A stretch of 64,000 nucleotides of DNA from an uncultured Collinsella sp. Lineage in GTDB: Bacteria > Actinomycetota > Coriobacteriia > Coriobacteriales > Coriobacteriaceae. Both the position numbers and the translations under genes were made by a program. Of the stretch, positions 17,369-26,383 are shown one piece after another. Position 1 is the stretch's first letter, and every line of letters begins with the position of its first letter. The notes beneath the pieces were generated by a model that saw nothing but the letters and a program-made list of their open reading frames with translations, had not been told where the DNA came from and did not search any database. Where the stretch lies: positions 51,309 to 115,308 of the forward strand of contig CATYDM010000003.1 of the NCBI GenBank assembly GCA_958405195.1. The letters run 5' to 3'.

Positions 17369-18631
17369 ATGAACTTCGTCAGACGGTTCTTATCTATTAG
17401 GCTCGACTGGTTGTTTATTGGGCTTATCGTTGGATTTGCGGTTTGTCTCAACAGCTGTAGCGCTGTATCGACATTGAAGGGCTACTCGTCGTTGTGCTTG
17501 CCCTTTGCACTTCTAGCTTGCTTGCTTTTGCTCATGTTCACAGATGTGGAAAAGAATAATACTGCGTTAACTGGTGGGCTTCTTGTGTTTGTGCTACCGG
17601 TTGTTTTTTCCGCTTTAGCCAATTTTGACAATTCAAATGTTGTCAATTCTCTAACGCTATTAAGCTGTATTTTCTTGGCTTACCTTTGTGTAAGAAAATT
17701 CGGTTCCATTCTCATGTGCCGCATTTTTGTAAAGCTTATGTGCATTAGTGCTGCTATGTCTCTCATACTCTATCTTGCCACCAATTTATTGCGGTTGAAT
17801 CTGCCATTCCCCGTACTTGAAAACGTTAATGGAATTCATTACAAAACCATCTTCATTGTTTCTCAGTATGCTGAAACATATATTGATGGCAGTAAAAGTA
17901 TGGGGTTTTTCTGGGAAAGCGGTATTTTTGCTTCCTATCTGCTTCTTGCTATTGCGATTGAATTCATGGTCGAGGAAAAAGCATCGATCAGAAGGTTGGC
18001 CTTGCTCGTTATTGCGCTGTTTACAACCGGCTCTACGGCAGGTTATCTGATTCTTCCGATTGCTCTAACTATTGGATTGCTGAAGAGTGGCGGACGTGGA
18101 CGTGTGGCGATCTCTGTTGGTATCGTCATTGTCGTTTTATGGATCTTTGCAAATTATTCAGCAATTCAAGACGCGTTGGTGCAGATCAACCCAACCCTTT
18201 TTTGGAAGCTCGGGGATGCCGACGCTGTTACAAAACTAACGAGGCTTCAGTCTCCGAGCGTTTGTTGGGACCTATTTTCCGCGAATCCGTTTTTTGGATT
18301 GGGCTACGGAGATGCTCTCGAAGCCTATTCAACCGTTGCTGCGAGCTCTGCTACCATCGATTCTTTAACGACGACTAGCTTCTTTCAACTCGCTGCTTTC
18401 GGCATTTCTGGATTTGCTATGTGGGGAATTACGATATATGCGCTCATAGGAACTGGGCGCCTTCCCTTGTCCTCAGGTATTATGCTCGTTCTTCTGTTCG
18501 TCATAATAATCAACAAGGAACCGCATACCGCTTCTGTGATGACCTACATTCTGCTCTTTTCCTTTCTCTCCTTCACTGGCAAGACTTCAGAAAAGGCTTT
18601 AAATTTACACTATGGGGGTACGTATGCATAG
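17369..18631 (+). CDS. wzy: Wzy-like polysaccharide polymerase
   Basis: 420 residues, almost entirely hydrophobic with roughly ten or more predicted membrane segments and a larger outer loop in the second half (IQDALVQINPTLFWKLGDADAVTKL). This is the normal layout of O-antigen/capsule polymerases, which are too diverse to identify by motif. It sits between the L-FucNAc genes and a flippase. The gene is markedly AT-richer than capE-capF, suggesting that the serotype-specific centre was acquired separately. It overlaps the start of wzx. Confidence 0.75.
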   Translation: MNFVRRFLSIRLDWLFIGLIVGFAVCLNSCSAVSTLKGYSSLCLPFALLACLLLLMFTDVEKNNTALTGGLLVFVLPVVFSALANFDNSNVVNSLTLLSCIFLAYLCVRKFGSILMCRIFVKLMCISAAMSLILYLATNLLRLNLPFPVLENVNGIHYKTIFIVSQYAETYIDGSKSMGFFWESGIFASYLLLAIAIEFMVEEKASIRRLALLVIALFTTGSTAGYLILPIALTIGLLKSGGRGRVAISVGIVIVVLWIFANYSAIQDALVQINPTLFWKLGDADAVTKLTRLQSPSVCWDLFSANPFFGLGYGDALEAYSTVAASSATIDSLTTTSFFQLAAFGISGFAMWGITIYALIGTGRLPLSSGIMLVLLFVIIINKEPHTASVMTYILLFSFLSFTGKTSEKALNLHYGGTYA

Positions 18632-19955
18632 CAGCCTAAAACTTAGCGTTGCGGCAAACGCGGGGATTAAGGTCCTGGCCCTCATTGTGTCCCTGCTTTC
18701 AACGCCTCTTACGATGTCATTCTTTTCGAACGACACCGTTCTTGGTGCTTGGTTCACAGTACTCTCCGTGCTGAACTGGATCTCATTCTTTGATTTTGGG
18801 ATCGGCAATGGGCTGCGCAATGATTTGACTTATGCGCTTAATGAAGACAATAAGGAGAGGGCTCGAGTTGTAATTTCCTCGTCGATTTTCGTTCTTGGTA
18901 CAGTTGTACTTGCATTGATTCCTTTAGGCGCAGCGGCATCTGTACTCGTCAACTGGAATTCAGTCTTCTCAGTCGGTACGGATGAGATTCGCGAAACAAC
19001 TCTTGCCGTATGCATGGCCATTGTCATCGTAGGGACCTTGTTGCAGCTTGTTCTCAAACTCGTGAATTCACTCCTCTACGCTGTTCAACGAAACGCTACT
19101 CCAGCGCTTCTTCTCCTCATCTCAAACTGCCTCATCCTTATTGCCATAGCCTTCCCACCCATTCTGGCAATGAATGGTGAGAGACTCATGTATATGTGCG
19201 TGGTCGAGATGATCGCTCTATCGGCTCCACTTGTTGTCGCCGCCTTCGTACTTTTCACAACCGATCTTAAAGAGTATGTTCCAAGATTCAAAGACGTACG
19301 GACGAGTTACTTTAGTTCGCTTGGCTCGCTTGGCATCCAGTTCTTTATCATTCAGATTTCCTTGCTTTTTGTATCGTCGACTAACGAGCTATTTATCGTT
19401 TCACTCTGTGGTTCCGAAAGTGTTGTACCTTACTCCGTGGCATACAGGGTATTTAACCTAATCCTCGTATTCTTTGGAGTCATGGCTCAGCCCATTTGGT
19501 CCGACATGGCTGGCTCCTATTCATTGGGCAACAGAAGTAGGCTTCTTTCGGTGCACAGGAAGTATCTGTGGCTCTCGACCATCGCATCTGCCGGGACAAT
19601 CATAATAGGACTGTTCGTTAATCCCATTCTAATTTTATGGTTGAGAGGGCAGGCACCCACACTTACGTTCGCTGAGTCCGCTTCCCTTGTCTTCCTTGTC
19701 GTTGCCACTGTTCTCACTAATTCTGAAACATGCTTGGGAAACGCTACCAATCGTTTGAAACCCCAAGTGATTTTCTATTGCCTTGGCGCTATAGCAAAGT
19801 ATCCGATTTCTGCCGGGTTGTCTATTATTGCTCAAGGCTGGGCTTCCGTTGTGTTTGCGAACGGTCTCGTTCTCGTTCCCGTTCTGATTTCTCAACACAT
19901 TTCAAATCGATGGCTTACTTCGGGTGGCGAGGAGGATCCCCTTGGGCCAAAGTAA
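18624..19955 (+). CDS. wzx: Wzx-like lipid-linked oligosaccharide flippase
   Basis: Membrane protein of the MOP/MATE-like polysaccharide export family with about twelve segments, 443 residues. It opens with KLSVAANAGIKVLALIVSLLS and has the characteristic GxGNGLRN-like loop FDFGIGNGLRNDLTYAL near residue 60. I place the start at ATG 18624, 5 nt behind GGGGG and inside the wzy 3' end, rather than at ATG 18612. It flips the undecaprenyl-linked repeat unit for polymerisation by the neighbouring Wzy. Confidence 0.85.
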   Translation: MHSSLKLSVAANAGIKVLALIVSLLSTPLTMSFFSNDTVLGAWFTVLSVLNWISFFDFGIGNGLRNDLTYALNEDNKERARVVISSSIFVLGTVVLALIPLGAAASVLVNWNSVFSVGTDEIRETTLAVCMAIVIVGTLLQLVLKLVNSLLYAVQRNATPALLLLISNCLILIAIAFPPILAMNGERLMYMCVVEMIALSAPLVVAAFVLFTTDLKEYVPRFKDVRTSYFSSLGSLGIQFFIIQISLLFVSSTNELFIVSLCGSESVVPYSVAYRVFNLILVFFGVMAQPIWSDMAGSYSLGNRSRLLSVHRKYLWLSTIASAGTIIIGLFVNPILILWLRGQAPTLTFAESASLVFLVVATVLTNSETCLGNATNRLKPQVIFYCLGAIAKYPISAGLSIIAQGWASVVFANGLVLVPVLISQHISNRWLTSGGEEDPLGPK

Positions 19956-21186
19956 AAATAGAGAAGTACTTTTCTTTGTTGGCGGATTGTTTCCACACGA
20001 ACGTGAGGATGAAATTAGAAAGTTAACGAAATCAGGGCTTCAGAGCGCCGCAAACAATCTCCAATGGAAGTTCGTCAAAGGATATGACTCTTGTCTGGGC
20101 GCTGAAAATGTCCATATTATTAACTCTGAGTACATTGGCTCCTTTCCGAAGAGATACTCCGGCCTCTATATTCACCGATATACTTTCCAGCACTCCAAAA
20201 CCTCTAATGAAGACGTCGGTGCTGGCTTCATTAATCTTCCTGTCTTAAAGGAGTTTTCACGCGCCGCAAGACTGTGTTCTGAGATTGATAGGATTGACTG
20301 CGACATCTGTGCACAGCTTTACTTTGTAGGCTATGCCGCCACCTATCCCATTGTGACCGCCCTCCATCATGCGAAAAGGAAATTTCCTGATAGTGTTGTC
20401 GCCCTTATCGTTCCAGATTTACCTCAATATATGGAGCTGAGTAGACGTGGCGCGGGATTCCTGCACAAGCTGAAGAACCATATCGTTTCAAAACGCATGA
20501 AGGGTATGGACTGCTACGTTCCCCTGACTGCAGCAATGGCTCCTTATCTTGGAGTTGATTTGACCAAGTGCTCTGTCGTCGAAGGCATTGCTGATGATTA
20601 TGTTGCTTCTGACCTTGGTACTACCGCTCAAGATCTTCCTGAACGGTATATCCTCTACACGGGGACGCTCCAATACCGGTACGGTCTAGGCGAGTTAATT
20701 TCAGCATTTAAAGAGCTTGACGATACAGGAATCGGCCTTGTTATTTGCGGCGACGGCGAGGCAGCAAATGAAATTGCGGCTCTGCAGTCAGAAAATCCTA
20801 TTGTGCGATATCTTGGCGTATTGCCACCTCAAGAGATTAAAGGCCTACGCAACGGTGCCACCCTTCTCGTGAACCCGCGCAAGAACGAGGGTGATTACAC
20901 GAAATTCAGTTTTCCCTCGAAGATGATGGAGTACCTTGCATCGGGAGTGCCGACCGTCGCCTACTGGCTCGATGGAATGCCTAATGACTACAAAGGTCTT
21001 TTCATTGATGCAACAGACGGCGGCCTAACGGCTGCTTTAAATCGAGCTCTCGCTATGGATTCTGAAAAGTTGTACCAACTTTCCTCTCGTGCGAAAACCT
21101 ACGTCCTCAACCACAAGAATTCAAAGAATCAATGCGCACGTACTCTTGAACTATTCAGAAAGGAGTCTATGTACATTGAGCGATAA
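19942..21186 (+). CDS. GT4-type glycosyltransferase
   Basis: 414 residues from TTG 19942, which has GGAGG 7 nt upstream and overlaps the wzx stop. The N-terminal domain begins with VLFFVGGLFP; the C-terminal donor domain shows YILYTGTLQYRYGLGELISAF, GLVICGDGEAANEI, RYLGVLPPQEIKGL and the SFPSKMMEYLASGVPTVAYW segment typical of GT4 retaining enzymes. It adds one sugar of the repeat unit; donor and acceptor are not readable. AT-rich like its neighbours. Confidence 0.83.
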   Translation: MGQSKNREVLFFVGGLFPHEREDEIRKLTKSGLQSAANNLQWKFVKGYDSCLGAENVHIINSEYIGSFPKRYSGLYIHRYTFQHSKTSNEDVGAGFINLPVLKEFSRAARLCSEIDRIDCDICAQLYFVGYAATYPIVTALHHAKRKFPDSVVALIVPDLPQYMELSRRGAGFLHKLKNHIVSKRMKGMDCYVPLTAAMAPYLGVDLTKCSVVEGIADDYVASDLGTTAQDLPERYILYTGTLQYRYGLGELISAFKELDDTGIGLVICGDGEAANEIAALQSENPIVRYLGVLPPQEIKGLRNGATLLVNPRKNEGDYTKFSFPSKMMEYLASGVPTVAYWLDGMPNDYKGLFIDATDGGLTAALNRALAMDSEKLYQLSSRAKTYVLNHKNSKNQCARTLELFRKESMYIER

Positions 21187-22183
21187 TCACTTTTTCAATA
21201 TTCCCGTCGCAATATTCATTTTCAAAAGGCTCGATACTCTTGAAAGGATTTTTGAAAGACTCGCTGAGATTCGCCCTAGCAAGCTCTACCTCATCGCTGA
21301 CCAGGGAAGAAATGAGGCAGAACGCCTCGCCGTCGACAAGGTGAGACACCGTGTCGATTCCCTAATTACTTGGGACTGTGAGGTTGTAAGAGACTACGCT
21401 AATGAGAATAGGGGCGTATACGGAAACATCGCACTTGGCGCGAAGCGAGTCTTCGAGCGGGAGCCAGTTGCCATTTTCTTGGAGGACGACAATTTACCTT
21501 CAGCCTCTTTCTTTCCCTTCTGTGCAGAAATGCTAGCGCGATATCGTGACAATGATAAGATCCTTTGGATCTGCGGAACTAATTATCTATCGCAATACAA
21601 AGCGCCGCAGAATGCTTCATACGTTTTTACGAGACAGCTTATGCCTTGCGGATGGGCATCGTGGGGAGACAAGTTCCTCTCTTCCTACGACTTCGAGCTT
21701 AACAAGACGACTCCAAAGGACAAGAGGCGCGCTCGAAACACATATTCGGTGCGGCGACTCTACCTTCAGCAGCTATTCAACGTGGAGTACGAAAAAGCGC
21801 ACAAGAGCCGCACCGGTCGCTACTATTCTTGGGATTATCATATGGCATGGACTCTCAGGACTGGCGGGTTTTATGGCGTCGCCCCGTCAGTGAACCTTAT
21901 AGAGAACATTGGTGTTGACGACTGCTCGGAGCACGGCGGCAACGACCTCTCGCTAGACATGACGAACCGGTTTTGTTCAATGGAAGGTTACGAACTCCCA
22001 TTTCCGCTCAGACATCCTGAGGCTGTTGAACTCGATAAGACATATGAGCGGCTAATCGAGCGGAAATTGCTGTACCCCATCAAGGATTACATCGGTGCAC
22101 TTGTTAAGCTGGCTGCAAATCGACTGTTTAACTTTCCGCCGGACCTCTCACTCAGGCAAGCGATTAAGAAGGATTTAAAATGA
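21176..22183 (+). CDS. GT-A fold (GT2-like) glycosyltransferase
   Basis: 335 residues from TTG 21176 with AAAGGAG upstream, overlapping the preceding gene. N-terminal motif PVAIFIFKRLDTLERIFERLAEIRPSKLYLIAD and a DxD-type metal site in IFLEDDNLPSASFF, then CGWASWGDKFLSSYDFE. This is the layout of a small family of nucleotide-sugar transferases found in capsule loci. Substrate unknown. It overlaps capG by the ATGA junction at 22180. Confidence 0.78.
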   Translation: MSDNHFFNIPVAIFIFKRLDTLERIFERLAEIRPSKLYLIADQGRNEAERLAVDKVRHRVDSLITWDCEVVRDYANENRGVYGNIALGAKRVFEREPVAIFLEDDNLPSASFFPFCAEMLARYRDNDKILWICGTNYLSQYKAPQNASYVFTRQLMPCGWASWGDKFLSSYDFELNKTTPKDKRRARNTYSVRRLYLQQLFNVEYEKAHKSRTGRYYSWDYHMAWTLRTGGFYGVAPSVNLIENIGVDDCSEHGGNDLSLDMTNRFCSMEGYELPFPLRHPEAVELDKTYERLIERKLLYPIKDYIGALVKLAANRLFNFPPDLSLRQAIKKDLK

Positions 22184-23370
22184 CTAATATGGTAGAAGAT
22201 AAGATGGTTCGATTCAAAAACGATGGTCGCCTGAAGCTGCTGATCATCGTGGGCATCCGCCCCGAGGTCATCCGCCTGTCCGAGGTCATCAAGAAGTGCC
22301 GCCGCCACTTCGACTGCCTGCTGGCGCACACCGGGCAGAACTACGACTACACGCTCAACGGCATCTTCTTCCGTGACCTGTCGCTGGACGACCCGGACGT
22401 CTACCTGGACGCCGTGGGCGCGGACCTGGGCGAGACCGTGGGCAACATCATCGCCGCGAGCTACAAGCTCATGGTGCAGGTGCAGCCTGACGCCCTTCTC
22501 ATCCTGGGTGACACCAACAGCTGCCTGTCCGCAATCGCGGCCAAGCGCCTGCACATCCCCATCTTCCACATGGAGGCCGGCAACCGCTGCAAGGACGAGT
22601 GCCTGCCCGAGGAGACCAACCGCCGCATCGTCGACGTGATCTCCGACGTTAACCTGGCATACTCCGAGCACGCCCGCCGCTACCTCAAGGACACCGGCTG
22701 TGCCCCCGAGCGCACCTACGTCACCGGCTCGCCCATGGCCGAGGTCCTGCGCGCGAACCTGGGCAAGATCGAGGCCTCGGATATCCTCTCCGAGCTCGGG
22801 CTGGAGCCCAAGCGCTACATGCTGCTGTCCGCGCACCGCGAGGAGAATATCGACACCGAGGCCAACTTCACGAGCCTTTTCACGGCGATCAACGCGCTGG
22901 CAGAGAAGTACGACATGCCCATCCTGTACTCCTGCCACCCGCGCTCCCGCAAGCGCCTGGAGGCCACCGGCTTCAAGCTCGACCCCCGTGTGCGCATGCA
23001 CGAGCCCATGGGATTCCACGACTACAACTGCCTGCAGATGAACGCCTTCGCGGTGGTGTCTGACTCCGGCACCCTGCCCGAGGAGTCCAGCTTCTTCGCG
23101 AGCGTCGGCCGCCCGTTCCCTGCGGTGTGCATCCGCACCTCGACCGAGCGCCCCGAGGCACTGGACAAGGCTTGCTTCACGCTCGCCGGCATCTACGAGA
23201 AGGGCCTGCTCCAGGCGGTGCATACCGCCGTCGAGCTCGACGCGGAGGGGTCGCTTCCCGAGGCCCCCGTGCCCGACTACGCCGACGAGACCGTGTCCAC
23301 CAAGGTGGTCAAGATCATCCAGAGCTACACCGGCGTCGTGGACAAGATGGTGTGGAGGAAGAACCTGTAA
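22180..23370 (+). CDS. capG: UDP-N-acetylglucosamine 2-epimerase family, CapG/FnlC type
   Basis: Third enzyme of UDP-L-FucNAc synthesis, inverting C2. 396 residues, full length. Epimerase motifs are GIRPEVIRLSEVI, LAHTGQNYDYTLN, HMEAGNRCKDECLPEETNRRIVD, LSAHREENID and VSDSGTLPEESSFF. Start ATG 22180 overlaps the upstream stop. GC-rich codon use returns here, matching capE-capF, so the conserved L-FucNAc genes flank the AT-rich variable centre. Confidence 0.92.
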   Translation: MTNMVEDKMVRFKNDGRLKLLIIVGIRPEVIRLSEVIKKCRRHFDCLLAHTGQNYDYTLNGIFFRDLSLDDPDVYLDAVGADLGETVGNIIAASYKLMVQVQPDALLILGDTNSCLSAIAAKRLHIPIFHMEAGNRCKDECLPEETNRRIVDVISDVNLAYSEHARRYLKDTGCAPERTYVTGSPMAEVLRANLGKIEASDILSELGLEPKRYMLLSAHREENIDTEANFTSLFTAINALAEKYDMPILYSCHPRSRKRLEATGFKLDPRVRMHEPMGFHDYNCLQMNAFAVVSDSGTLPEESSFFASVGRPFPAVCIRTSTERPEALDKACFTLAGIYEKGLLQAVHTAVELDAEGSLPEAPVPDYADETVSTKVVKIIQSYTGVVDKMVWRKNL

Positions 23371-23400
23371 TCGACGGGGTTTGAACTATGGAGTCGCTGG

Positions 23401-24114
23401 ATGGCAAAAGAATCCGATAGCTTTGCCAAGAATTTAGCAATTTCGGTTATAACCGGCCTGTTTACTATTGGCGCCGAAGTGGCTGCAGCCTTTTTGGTGC
23501 CACAGGTGCAAAATCCGATAATAGTTAACAATAATGTTGTTATATCTACAGACGATTATGAAAAAGCGGTAGACAGGATTCAAGAGCTCGAAGAAGAGCT
23601 TAATGAACTGAGGCCTGTGAACTCGAACGAGAACAGCAGCACTGGAAACAGTGCTGCTTCTGGCGTATCGAGCCGGGCATTATTGAAAGATAAGCCCGGC
23701 TCGTCATCCAATTATTCACAGTCAGGCGATACGAACGCGAAAGATACTGCGGGAAATCGCTATGACCCCAACCACTGGGGAATTATTGGATCTTGCTCAG
23801 CTTGCAGTGGCTTTGCCGACTATTATTTGGGCGGAAACTATTCCAAGCTGTCCATTACCATCGCCCCTTCCAGCACAAATATTGATGGAAAGGGCAACTC
23901 TACTTCATTCGAAATTCTTGTTAAATACAAAGGCGTTTCCGATTTCAGATGCATTCATACTGAAAAAAACATTAGTAAATCGACCTCTCCAATTCAGCTT
24001 GAGAACTTAGATATTTCTGGTGCCGAATGGATTGAATTCAAAGCTATAGAAAATGTAGATGAGGGCCATTTAAACGGCAACGTACTAATGATTGCGGATG
24101 CCATTGTTGGTTAG
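23401..24114 (+). CDS. Membrane-anchored coiled-coil protein of unknown function
   Basis: 237 residues, last gene of the capsule run. An N-terminal membrane segment (LAISVITGLFTIGAEVAAAFLVP) is followed by an Asn/Val strand, a coiled coil (YEKAVDRIQELEEELNELR, about residues 58-77), a Ser/Asn/Gly linker, and a C-terminal beta-rich domain beginning near residue 120 (GGNYSKLSITIAPS, TSFEILVKYKG) that vaguely resembles NPCBM-type sugar-binding folds. I do not recognise the family. The context suggests a surface or export-associated protein; AT-rich composition. Confidence 0.6.
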   Translation: MAKESDSFAKNLAISVITGLFTIGAEVAAAFLVPQVQNPIIVNNNVVISTDDYEKAVDRIQELEEELNELRPVNSNENSSTGNSAASGVSSRALLKDKPGSSSNYSQSGDTNAKDTAGNRYDPNHWGIIGSCSACSGFADYYLGGNYSKLSITIAPSSTNIDGKGNSTSFEILVKYKGVSDFRCIHTEKNISKSTSPIQLENLDISGAEWIEFKAIENVDEGHLNGNVLMIADAIVG

Positions 24115-24225
24115 TTTCTAGCCTACTTGGCGTTTGTGCTTAGAGCTTCTAGCTGCAACTGTTGTTGATATCCGGAGAAGAAAAATTACTAAGATTGGTT
24201 CATAGTCTGTGCGTTTGATAGAAAC

Positions 24226-24590
24226 TAATCGGTCTGCGTTGACATCCGCGGAGATGCTGCGGGCGATTCGTTGTTCACGTTCACATTGCTCGCCATTCTG
24301 GCCATTGGCTACATTGCCTTCGCCGTGCCGTTTGTCTGCTTCAAGATATTCATCGACAGGCTCGTCGCCCGCTGGCGCCATAACGCTTTGACCGAGAGCG
24401 AGCGGGCTTGGGCGCAGGACGGGGAGCGGGCTGCCCTGTCGCTGTGAGGGAGGACTGTTCTCTCGAGAGCTGTGAAAAGCCCTCGGCATCGGCAGGCGGG
24501 TCAGCTCAGAGGACATAGCCACGATTCTTCTGACGAGGGCTACGTTCGCGGTCAACGTCGCGACGATGGCGCTGGGCCTCGCTGCTTAGC
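24226..24590 (+). pseudogene. Fragments of small membrane-protein gene(s)
   Basis: The 620-nt stretch between the capsule locus and the ATPase gene holds only decayed coding sequence. A hydrophobic frame without a start (SLFTFTLLAILAIGYIAFAV, then FKIFIDRLVARWRHNALTES) ends at 24447. A second hydrophobic piece (ATILLTRATFAVNVATMALG) ends at 24590 in another frame. GC-rich composition unlike the capsule centre; parent family not recognised. Confidence 0.4.
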
Positions 24591-24735
24591 TACTTCGGAC
24601 AGTGTGGCCGCACCTTTTGCCGAAACGGGCGTTCTTTTTGCCGAGTGGCCGCTGTCGTCCGCTTTCGCTAAAAGCTACAAAGTGGGAAAATGGCCGATGT
24701 ACCAAAGGCTCGATTGAGGAAGCAGGAGCACTGGC

Positions 24736-26346
24736 ATGTCGCGCAAACCTAAGCGTCTCGAACCGTTCGGCATCAAGGGGATTGAAGTCTCCAGGTTCCG
24801 TGCCATGCACGATCTCGAGATTGGGCTCGGGCAGCTCGTTACCGTGATAGCGGGGCAGAATGGGACGAGCAAGTCCACCATATTGGGCATGCTGGGGCAA
24901 CCGTTCGGGCTCAGGGACAGGAGGACCATCTTCGGTAGGCCGTTCAGCACCAAATTCACCGACATATTCAACATGTCGCCCGAGCACGATATCCCGGGCG
25001 AGCATCTCTATTACGTCGATTTCAGGGACGAGGCCATTTCCGGATCCCAGGGGCAGCACGTCCAGGTCAAATCGTTTAAGCGTCCCGCAAAAGACAAATC
25101 TTCCATTCGTATCGTGACCGGCTCCTCCCGAGCCAAGGGCGAGGGTAACATTGACTACCCCGTAATCTACCTCGGCCTGAAAAGGACCAACCCAGTCGGC
25201 GAGTTCCTTAACCCGCAGGCCGAGCAGACAGACTTTTCGGAAAGCGAGATCGAGCGCTTTAACCAGTGGTACGCTCGCGTTATGGTCGACCAGGATAAAA
25301 CCACCGATGTTGTCAGGATGTCGAAGCACGGCCAGAAGGAGACCCTTCTCGTCAACACCGCCACCTACGACTACCTCGCCAACTCCGCCGGGCAGGACAA
25401 CCTTGGACAGATATTGGGCGCCCTCATCTCCTTTGAGCGGCTCGCCGACGCCATGGGCGAGGAGTACAGGGGTGGCCTTCTCCTGATCGACGAGCTCGAC
25501 GTGACCCTGTTCCCCTCCTCCCAGGTGAGACTTTTCGATTTGCTGAAGGAGCGGGCCGCTGCTCAGAGGGTGCAGGTTGTTTTCACCACCCACTCGATGA
25601 CGCTCCTTGAGAAGGCCGTCAAGGAGACTCAGGGCAAAAACGATGCGGTTAAGGTCCTGTATCTCAAGAAGAGGGAGTCCGGGATCAGGCTAACGATAAA
25701 TCCGCCGATAGACGAGATTCAAGCCGACCTCATGGTTGAGCCGCTGAGGCCGAAAAAGGGCCCCAAGGTCGAAATCTGGTGCGAGGACGACGAGGCGAAG
25801 TGGGTGCTCGGGCAGATAATGCCTTCGCGGCTGAAGCGGAAATGCGATATTGTCTCCGCGAAGCTCAGCTGCGGCGAGCTGGGAGAGCTCGCCGTTAGGG
25901 ACATAGCCTCGCTGCGAGGCGTGTGCTTCGTTGTGGACGCCGATTCAAACAGGGGTGCGGCAAAGAGGATAAAGGATTGCGCCAGAAGATTCGTGCTACC
26001 CGGAGGCGACAAGTCGCCTGAGCAGTCCATATACGATTTGCTTTGCGGCCTCTCGGACGAAGACGACTTCTGGAGCAATGGCAGGCATTACACCAAGCAG
26101 GTCATGCTCAGCCGATTTGCCGACTCAAAGCGCGACTTCGAGCACAACGGCGGGGATATGGAGCGCAAGCACTACAAGAAATGGTTCAGGAGAGAGAAGG
26201 CCGAAGGGCTGTGGGGCGAAAACGGCTTGGCTGTCGCCGCCATCTGGAAAGAGAGGTATGAGTCGGAGATTAGGGACTTTAACGAGAAACTCGAGCGAAG
26301 AGTTGACGCAATCATAAAACGGCAGCAGTATGAACGGGAACAATAG
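24736..26346 (+). CDS. OLD-like AAA ATPase with C-terminal TOPRIM-type segment
   Basis: 536 residues. The N-terminal ABC/SMC-type ATPase has FRAMHDLEIGLGQLVTVIAG, a Walker A of the GQNGTSKST form (residues 39-47), and a Walker B with LLLIDELDVTLFPSSQ followed by the His switch FTTHSMTLLEKA. From about residue 335 comes a TOPRIM-like nuclease pattern: VEIWCEDDEAKWVLGQ with the Glu, then GVCFVVDADSN with the DxD. This order matches OLD-family nucleases and the ATPase-TOPRIM proteins of anti-phage systems. An adenine methyltransferase follows 37 nt downstream, so the two probably form one operon. The TOPRIM call is by motif only. Confidence 0.72.
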   Translation: MSRKPKRLEPFGIKGIEVSRFRAMHDLEIGLGQLVTVIAGQNGTSKSTILGMLGQPFGLRDRRTIFGRPFSTKFTDIFNMSPEHDIPGEHLYYVDFRDEAISGSQGQHVQVKSFKRPAKDKSSIRIVTGSSRAKGEGNIDYPVIYLGLKRTNPVGEFLNPQAEQTDFSESEIERFNQWYARVMVDQDKTTDVVRMSKHGQKETLLVNTATYDYLANSAGQDNLGQILGALISFERLADAMGEEYRGGLLLIDELDVTLFPSSQVRLFDLLKERAAAQRVQVVFTTHSMTLLEKAVKETQGKNDAVKVLYLKKRESGIRLTINPPIDEIQADLMVEPLRPKKGPKVEIWCEDDEAKWVLGQIMPSRLKRKCDIVSAKLSCGELGELAVRDIASLRGVCFVVDADSNRGAAKRIKDCARRFVLPGGDKSPEQSIYDLLCGLSDEDDFWSNGRHYTKQVMLSRFADSKRDFEHNGGDMERKHYKKWFRREKAEGLWGENGLAVAAIWKERYESEIRDFNEKLERRVDAIIKRQQYEREQ

Positions 26347-26383
26347 AGAGGCCGCTTGTTCGACACATTGAGGAGGTGAGAAG

